NCBI GenBank assembly: GCA_031551045.1
Contig: JAVBOD010000041.1
Span: 1 to 11,387 of the forward strand
Source: JAVBOD01 sp031551045
GTDB taxonomy: Bacteria; Bacteroidota; Bacteroidia; Bacteroidales; UBA932
Length of the DNA: 11,387 nt
Direction: 5' to 3'
Part shown: one piece after another, positions 5,898 to 11,387 of the stretch
How the letters are laid out: each line of letters begins with the position of its first letter
Position numbering within the stretch: the stretch's first letter is position 1
Made by a program: the position numbers and the translations under genes
The notes under the pieces: generated by a model
The model's database searches: none
What the model saw: the letters and a program-made list of their open reading frames with translations, nothing else
Told to the model about the DNA's origin: nothing

Positions 5898-8800
5898 ATG
5901 AATAAAAAAATTTTAGGGCTTGATTTAGGAACCAATAGCATTGGGTGGGCGTTGGTCAATGAAGGAACTGATGAAAATGAAAACTCTTCAATTATAAAAC
6001 TTGGTGTTCGGGTAAATCCGCTAACGGTCGATGAATTGACAAATTTTGAAAAAGGAAAAAGCATCACCACTAATGCCGACAGAACGTTGAAACGGAGCAT
6101 GCGCCGTAACCTGCAACGCTATAAACTTCGCCGTGAAACCCTCATCGAAATCCTGAAAAAGCAAGGTTTTATTACTGACGAAACCATTTTATCAGAAAAT
6201 GGCAATAAGAGCACTTTTGAAACGTACAGCCTTCGCGCAAAAGCGGCTACCGATGAAGTTACGTTGGAACAATTCGCCCGTATTTTGCTGATGATAAATA
6301 AAAAACGAGGCTACAAAAGCAGCCGTAAAGCAAAATTGCAGGACGAAGGGCAACTTATCGACGGAATGGCTATTGCGAAAAAAATATATGAAGAAAATCT
6401 GACGCCCGGACAATTGGTTTTGCAAATCTTGAAAGAAGGAAAAAAGTATATTCCTGATTTCTACCGCTCGGATTTGCAAGCGGAATTTGATAAAATATGG
6501 GGGTTTCAAAAACAGTTTTATCCCGAAATATTAACCGACGAGTTTCGAGGAGAAATCGAAGGAAAAGGGCAACGGGTTACAGCTGCCGCTTTTTGGAAAA
6601 AATATAATTTCAATACCGCCGAAAACAAAGGAACAAGGGATGAGAAAAAGTTACAAGCTTACACGTGGCGGGCGAAGGCAACTGATATAAAATTGACGAA
6701 AGAGGAAGTTGCTTTTGTGTTGGCTGAAGTTAATAACAATTTGAATGCATCAAGCGGCTATTTGGGTGCCATTAGCGACCGAAGCAAAGAATTATACTTC
6801 AACAAACAAACCGTTGGCCAATACCTGATGGCTCAATTGGCGGAAAATCCACATACGCGCTTGAAAAATCAAGTGTTTTACCGTCAGGATTATTTGGATG
6901 AATTTAACCGGCTATGGGAAACGCAAGCTCAATACCACAAAGAGCTAACCGATGAATTAAAAGCGGAAATCCGCGATGTGGTTATCTTTTACCAGCGTCG
7001 CTTGAAAAGCCAAAAGGGATTGATTAGTTTTTGTGAATTTGAAAGTCGTCAAATTGAGGTGGAAATTGACGGAAAAAAGAAAATAAAAACCGTTGGCTCG
7101 AAAGTTTGCCCGAAATCATCGCCTTTGTACCAAGAATTTAAAATCTGGCAAATTCTGAATAATGTAGAGGTTTCGGAAAAAGCGACCGATGCAAAAAGGG
7201 CGTTGGAGCAAGATGAAAAAGAAATTTTATTTTCCGAGTTAAATATAAAAGGTAAATTATCCAAAGCTGATGCATTGAAATTATTGTTCAAAAATCACAA
7301 AGATTTAGACCTTAATTATAAAGATATTGATGGAAATAGAACGCAGGCAGCATTATTCGAGGCGTATCGCCAAATTATCGAATTGAGCGGACACGGCGAA
7401 TATGATTTTTCGAAAATGGAATCTGCTAAAATTATAGAAACCGTAAAAACTATTTTTGCAGGATTGGGATACAGTACCGCAATCTTAACATTCCACTCGG
7501 ATTTGGAAGGCGACGCATTGGAAAAACAACCGCTTTATCAATTATGGCATTTGTTGTATTCTTTTGAAGGCGACAATTCAGCCTTGGGTAACGAAAACCT
7601 GATAAACAAGATTTCTACTTTGTATGGTTTTCCCAAAGAATTTGCTACCATCATTGCCAACATTACCTTTCAGGAAGACTATGGCAGTGTAAGCACAAAA
7701 GCCATTCGCAAAATACTGCCTCATTTGAAAGAGGGGAATCAATTTGATGTCGCGTGCCAATATGCAGGATACCGCCATTCGAAAAGCTCATTGACTAAAG
7801 AAGAAAAAGAACAGAAAGTTTTAAAAGATAAGTTGGAAATACTACCCAAAAATAGTTTGCGCAATCCGGTGGTTGAAAAGATTTTGAACCAGATGGTCAA
7901 TGTGGTCAACGGAGTAATTACGGCTTATGGAAAACCGGATGAAATTCGGATAGAGTTGGCGCGTGAGTTGAAGAAAAATGCCAAAGAACGTGAAGAGTTA
8001 ACCAACGCTATCAATAAAACTACGGCTGAACACGAGAAATACAGGGCTATTTTGCAAAAGGAATTTGGCCTTTCACACGTAAGCCGTAACGATATTGTTC
8101 GCTATAAACTCTATTTGGAATTAGAATCTCGCGGATATAAAACATTGTATTCCAATACGTATATTCCACAAGAAAAACTGTTCAGCAAAGAATTTGACAT
8201 TGAGCATATCATACCGCAATCGCGCTTGTTCGACGATTCTTTTTCGAACAAAACATTGGAAAGCCGAGCGGTGAATATTGAAAAGGATAAGGAAACCGCT
8301 TATGATTATGTGCTGAACAAATATGGTGAAGCCAATATGGATGACTATTTGGGGCGTATAGAAGATTTATATATAGCAGGTAAAATTTCCAAAACGAAGT
8401 ATAATAAACTTCGGATGAAGGGTGCGGATATTCCCGATGGATTTATCAATAGGGATTTGCGCGATACGCAATACATTGCCAAGAAAGCAAAAAACATGTT
8501 GGAAGAGTTGGTCAAAGATGTAATTTCCACCACCGGTTCTGTTACCGACCGTCTGCGCGAAGATTGGCAACTGGTGGATGTGATGCAGGAGTTGAACTGG
8601 GACAAATACAACAAGTTGGGGCTGACGGAAATTATTGAAAACCGCGACGGACAAAAAATCCGGCGAATCAAAGATTGGACAAAGCGCAACGATCATCGCC
8701 ACCATGCCATGGATGCCTTAACTGTTGCCTTTACCAAGAGAAGCCACATCCAATACCTGAATAACCTGAATGCACGAAGCGACAAATCGAGCAGTATTTA

Positions 8801-10052
8801 TGGTATTGAAGCTAAAGAATTGTATCGGGATGATAGGGGGAAATTGAAATTCAAACCGCCCATGCCTTTGAACGATTTTAGGACGGAAGCAAAAAGGCAG
8901 TTGGAAAATACCTTGATTTCCATCAAAGCAAAAAACAAAGTGGTAACCATCAATACGAATACAACGAAAAAATCAGGAGGCGTAAATAAAAAGAAACAGC
9001 TAACACCGCGTGGACAATTGCACAACGAAACGGTGTATGGAAGTATTCAACAACGCGTAGTAAAATTGGAAAAAATCGGCGGCGCCTTCAACGAAGAACA
9101 AATTGCGAAAGTTTCGAAGAAAATTTACAGAGAAGCCTTGATGAAGCGCTTGCAAGAATTTGGAAATGATCCTAAAAAGGCATTTACAGCAAAAAACAGT
9201 TTGGAAAAAAATCCTCTTTTTATAGATGCTTTGCAAACGCAGAAAGTGCCGGAAAAGGTGAAAACCTTTACCATGGAAACCGTTTATACCATTCGCAAGG
9301 AAATCAATGGTGATTTGAATGTAGAAAAGATAATAGACCCCAAAATCAAGGCGATTTTAGAAACCCGGATCAATGAATTTGGTGGCGATGCCAAAAAAGC
9401 ATTCTCTAATCTGGACGAAAAGCCGATTTGGTTGAATCAGGAAAAAGGAATTGCCATCAAACGTGTTACTATCAGCGGTATCAGCAATGCCGAAGCCTTG
9501 CACGACAAACGCGACAAAGAAGGAAAGCTTTTGTTGGATAAAAACGACCATCCGCAACCGGTGGATTTTGTGAATACCGGAAATAATCACCACGTTGCAA
9601 TCTATCGCGACGAAAATGGGAATTTGCAAGAAAATGTAGTTTCTTTCTTTGAAGCTTTGGCGCGGGTAAATAACAAACTTCCTATCATTGATAAAGAGTA
9701 TAAAAAATCGGAAGGTTGGCAATTTCTGTTTACCATGAAACAAAACGAATATTTTATTTTCCCGAATGAAAAAACAGGCTTTAATCCGCATGAAACTGAT
9801 TTGTTGAATCCTGATAATTATGCGATCATTAGTCCGAATTTATTTAGGGTACAAACAATGTCCAAAGTTATGTATGGAACAAGTGTTATACGTGATTATA
9901 AATTTAGACATCATTTTGAAACAACAGTCAAAGACAATAAAGATTTAAAAGATATGGCATATAAGCAATATAAAACACTATCATTTGCCAATGAAGTTGT
10001 AAAAGTTCGAATTAATCATATTGGGCAAATTGTAACAGTAGGAGAATATTGA
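5898..10052 (+). CDS. cas9: Type II-C CRISPR RNA-guided endonuclease Cas9
   Basis: This dual-RNA-guided DNA endonuclease of 1384 residues has the usual size of the large Bacteroidetes II-C Cas9s. RuvC-I has D9 in KILGLDLGTNSIGWALV. An arginine-rich bridge helix follows (DRTLKRSMRRNLQRYKLRR, about 60-80), then a helical recognition lobe. RuvC-II has E686 in IRIELARE. The HNH domain has H770 in DIEHIIPQS and N793 in AVNIEKDKE. RuvC-III has H936 and D939 in HHAMDALTVAFT. All nuclease residues are present, so it should be active. The WED/PAM-interacting region is roughly 1000-1384. An in-frame ATG at 5820 would add 26 residues, but that stretch is the tracrRNA complement. ATG 5898 gives the canonical N-terminus and is preferred. 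The last ~200 bases are much more AT-rich than the rest. The RhuM remnant starts one base after the stop, and cas1 lies about 1 kb downstream rather than adjacent. Confidence 0.97.
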   Translation: MNKKILGLDLGTNSIGWALVNEGTDENENSSIIKLGVRVNPLTVDELTNFEKGKSITTNADRTLKRSMRRNLQRYKLRRETLIEILKKQGFITDETILSENGNKSTFETYSLRAKAATDEVTLEQFARILLMINKKRGYKSSRKAKLQDEGQLIDGMAIAKKIYEENLTPGQLVLQILKEGKKYIPDFYRSDLQAEFDKIWGFQKQFYPEILTDEFRGEIEGKGQRVTAAAFWKKYNFNTAENKGTRDEKKLQAYTWRAKATDIKLTKEEVAFVLAEVNNNLNASSGYLGAISDRSKELYFNKQTVGQYLMAQLAENPHTRLKNQVFYRQDYLDEFNRLWETQAQYHKELTDELKAEIRDVVIFYQRRLKSQKGLISFCEFESRQIEVEIDGKKKIKTVGSKVCPKSSPLYQEFKIWQILNNVEVSEKATDAKRALEQDEKEILFSELNIKGKLSKADALKLLFKNHKDLDLNYKDIDGNRTQAALFEAYRQIIELSGHGEYDFSKMESAKIIETVKTIFAGLGYSTAILTFHSDLEGDALEKQPLYQLWHLLYSFEGDNSALGNENLINKISTLYGFPKEFATIIANITFQEDYGSVSTKAIRKILPHLKEGNQFDVACQYAGYRHSKSSLTKEEKEQKVLKDKLEILPKNSLRNPVVEKILNQMVNVVNGVITAYGKPDEIRIELARELKKNAKEREELTNAINKTTAEHEKYRAILQKEFGLSHVSRNDIVRYKLYLELESRGYKTLYSNTYIPQEKLFSKEFDIEHIIPQSRLFDDSFSNKTLESRAVNIEKDKETAYDYVLNKYGEANMDDYLGRIEDLYIAGKISKTKYNKLRMKGADIPDGFINRDLRDTQYIAKKAKNMLEELVKDVISTTGSVTDRLREDWQLVDVMQELNWDKYNKLGLTEIIENRDGQKIRRIKDWTKRNDHRHHAMDALTVAFTKRSHIQYLNNLNARSDKSSSIYGIEAKELYRDDRGKLKFKPPMPLNDFRTEAKRQLENTLISIKAKNKVVTINTNTTKKSGGVNKKKQLTPRGQLHNETVYGSIQQRVVKLEKIGGAFNEEQIAKVSKKIYREALMKRLQEFGNDPKKAFTAKNSLEKNPLFIDALQTQKVPEKVKTFTMETVYTIRKEINGDLNVEKIIDPKIKAILETRINEFGGDAKKAFSNLDEKPIWLNQEKGIAIKRVTISGISNAEALHDKRDKEGKLLLDKNDHPQPVDFVNTGNNHHVAIYRDENGNLQENVVSFFEALARVNNKLPIIDKEYKKSEGWQFLFTMKQNEYFIFPNEKTGFNPHETDLLNPDNYAIISPNLFRVQTMSKVMYGTSVIRDYKFRHHFETTVKDNKDLKDMAYKQYKTLSFANEVVKVRINHIGQIVTVGEY

Positions 10053-10053
10053 T

Positions 10054-10383
10054 ATGAATCCCGAAACCAATAAAATCATCCTCTACACCGCACCTAATGG
10101 TGATATTCGTGTAGATGTATATATCGAAGACGAAACCGTTTGGCTTACACAAAAATCTATGGATGAATTGTTTGGTGTGGAAGTACATACTGTCAATTAT
10201 CACCTAAAAGAAACTTATAAAAGCGCTGAATTGCGGGAAGATTCAACTATTCGAAAAATTCGAATAGTTCAACAAGAAGGTAATAGACAAGTGAATCGAG
10301 GTATTGAATATGCATCTGTCTGTGGTTATGGATTTGCAGATGAAACAGCAGAAATTTATTACAGTTATTATCAAGAAAAATAG
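10054..10383 (+). pseudogene. Truncated RhuM-family gene remnant
   Basis: The first ~85 residues look like the N-terminus of RhuM-family proteins: IILYTAPNGDIRVDVYIEDETVWLTQKSMDELFG, a winged-helix-like segment, then STIRKIRIVQQEGNRQVNRGIEY. Full-length family members are about 300 residues or more, and normally continue into a YNLDAIISVGYRV segment. Here the sequence switches after IEY to an unrelated 24-residue tail (ASVCGYGFADETAEIYYSYYQEK) and stops. It is therefore a remnant, probably from an internal or 3' deletion; a short functional product cannot be excluded. RhuM proteins are of unknown function and often lie near mobile or defence loci. An AGGAG at 10040-10044, inside the cas9 end, is suitably spaced from the ATG, and the start is one base after the cas9 stop, so translational coupling is possible. 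Confidence 0.72.
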
Positions 10384-10390
10384 TAAAGCT

Positions 10391-11065
10391 ATGCAAGAAA
10401 AAATAGCATCAGAGGGCAAATGCTTGTTTTGTGGCGAAGCATTTGCCAAAGCTGGAATCAATAAGCATTTATCGACCCATTTAAAAGAAAAAGCAAAAAC
10501 CGAGAAAGCCGGCTGCTCTTTCTTAGTAAAAGTAGAACCCGATAATAGCTGGAGCACTGCTCCGTACTTTCTAAGCCTTTGGATTGACGGCGAAGCCACC
10601 TTTAAAGCCATTGATAAATTTCTGCGCGACATTTGGCTGGAGTGTTGCGGACACCTGAGCCGTTTTCATGGGGTAGGAATGTCAAAAAAAGTCCAAGATG
10701 TTTTTGAAAAAGGCGCACAGCTGGACTACGAGTACGACTACGGAGATACCACGGCGCTGACGCTTAAGGTTGTTGAAGAGTATGCCATAAAAGCCGACAA
10801 AAAAATTGTGTTGCTATCGCGCAACGAACCGTTGAAAAGAATGTGTTGCGACTGTAAAAAAGTTCCGGCAACGCAAATGTGTACCGTTTGCTGTTATGAC
10901 GAAGAAGCCTTATTTTGCAATAAGTGCGCCGAAAAACATGCTGAAAAATGCGGAGATTTTGCCGATTATGCGGCAATGCCCATTGTCAATTCGCCACGCA
11001 TGAGCGTGTGCGGCTATACCGGTGGAGTCATTGATGTTGAGCGAGATGGAATTTATAAAACATAG
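10391..11065 (+). CDS. Zinc-finger protein with a pRiA4b ORF-3-like domain
   Basis: This is an intact 224-residue cytoplasmic protein with three recognisable parts. Residues 11-30 form a C2H2-type finger, C11-x2-C14-x11-H26-x3-H30. Residues ~58-130 resemble the plasmid pRiA4b ORF-3 domain, with FLSLWIDGEATFKAIDKFL and the signature LDYEYDYGDTTALTLKV. Residues 152-187 are cysteine-rich (C152, C153, C155, C164, C167, C168, C176, C179, H183, C187), laid out like a zinc ribbon or B-box, with another C207 near the end. Function is unknown; nucleic-acid or protein binding is a reasonable guess from the fingers. The frame is open to an ATG at 10304 inside the RhuM remnant, but ATG 10391, seven bases after that gene's stop, starts just before the finger and is preferred. 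The stop is 11 bases before cas1, so co-transcription with cas1 is likely. Similar proteins also occur away from CRISPR loci, so a role in immunity is only suggested by position. Confidence 0.82.
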   Translation: MQEKIASEGKCLFCGEAFAKAGINKHLSTHLKEKAKTEKAGCSFLVKVEPDNSWSTAPYFLSLWIDGEATFKAIDKFLRDIWLECCGHLSRFHGVGMSKKVQDVFEKGAQLDYEYDYGDTTALTLKVVEEYAIKADKKIVLLSRNEPLKRMCCDCKKVPATQMCTVCCYDEEALFCNKCAEKHAEKCGDFADYAAMPIVNSPRMSVCGYTGGVIDVERDGIYKT

Positions 11066-11076
11066 CCGAAAACTTT

Positions 11077-11387
11077 ATGATTAAGAAAACCCTCTACTTT
11101 GGCAATCCTGCCTACCTGAGCCTCGACAAAAAGCAGCTACTCATAAGGCTTCCGGAAGTGGTGAAAAACGATACTCTGCCCGAATCGTTCAAAGAGGCAT
11201 CGGAGGTGCTGCGGGCAATAGAGGATATTGGGATGGTGATTTTAGACCACCAACAAATTACCATTACGCACGGTTTGCTTACTGCATTGTTGGAAAACAA
11301 CGTGGCTGTTATTCAATGTAACGATACGCATCATCCGGTTGGGTTAATGCTGAACTTGGACGGACATACGCTGCAAACTCAGCGCTT
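11077..11387 (+). CDS. cas1: Cas1, type II-C (N-terminal part)
   Basis: This is the integrase subunit of the Cas1-Cas2 spacer-acquisition complex. The frame runs off the right edge after 103 codons. The visible part matches the N-terminal beta-sheet domain of Bacteroidetes II-C Cas1: MIKKTLYFGNPAYLSL at the start, LLIRLPE near 21-27, IEDIGMVILD near 48-57, ITITHGLLTALLENNVAVI, and HPVGLMLNLDGHTLQTQR at the edge. The metal-binding residues of the helical domain lie beyond the window. The gene follows the zinc-finger gene with 11 bases between. cas2 and the array are expected further right but cannot be seen. Confidence 0.93.
   Translation, partial: MIKKTLYFGNPAYLSLDKKQLLIRLPEVVKNDTLPESFKEASEVLRAIEDIGMVILDHQQITITHGLLTALLENNVAVIQCNDTHHPVGLMLNLDGHTLQTQR

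Noticed and set aside
10246..10268. Perfect 10-base inverted repeat with a 3-base loop (actattcgaa / ttcgaatagt)
   Set aside because: It lies inside the STIRKIRIV coding segment typical of RhuM proteins, so it is most simply explained by the codons there. No T-run follows and no gene boundary is near.
10304..10390. Upstream ATG extending the zinc-finger protein by 29 residues into the RhuM remnant
   Set aside because: The extra residues have no family-like sequence, and the ATG at 10391 begins just ahead of the zinc finger.

Overview
The window looks like a chromosomal segment from a member of the Bacteroidetes (Bacteroidota). Starts are preceded by A-rich leaders, mostly without a Shine-Dalgarno sequence. 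A TTTG/TAnnTTTG-type promoter can be read upstream of the tracrRNA. The order kamD, kamE, CoA-transferase B subunit resembles Porphyromonas-type lysine fermenters. The Cas9 and Cas1 are of the large Bacteroidetes type II-C kind. Genus cannot be decided from the window.

Left half (1-5690): the distal part of a lysine-fermentation operon, all on the + strand. It holds the C-terminal end of an unrecognised operon protein, lysine 5,6-aminomutase alpha (kamD), a GxxExxY/PD-(D/E)XK-like small protein, lysine 5,6-aminomutase beta (kamE), the B subunit of an acetoacetate/butyrate CoA-transferase, and an acetyl-CoA acetyltransferase (thiolase). KamD/KamE carry out the B12- and PLP-dependent 1,2-amino shift. 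After downstream cleavage outside the window, the CoA-transferase activates acetoacetate using butyryl-CoA, and the thiolase splits acetoacetyl-CoA into two acetyl-CoA. A strong hairpin at 5649-5689 probably ends the operon. Every intergenic gap inside it is filled by an imperfect palindromic repeat of one of two families. Several of these repeats supply the stop codon and last residues of the upstream gene.

Right half (5690-11387): a type II-C CRISPR-Cas locus. A tracrRNA gene lies on the - strand directly upstream of cas9, with its own promoter and a Rho-independent terminator. It is antisense to the cas9 leader. cas9 (1384 codons, start at 5898) has all its RuvC and HNH residues. cas1 starts at 11077 and runs off the window; cas2 and the array, if present, would lie beyond.

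The departure from a standard cas9-cas1-cas2 layout is a roughly 1 kb insert between cas9 and cas1. It contains a truncated RhuM-family gene starting one base after the cas9 stop, then an intact 224-residue zinc-finger/pRiA4b-ORF3-like protein ending 11 bases before cas1. The last ~200 bases of cas9 are much more AT-rich than the rest of the gene, which suggests recombination in this junction.
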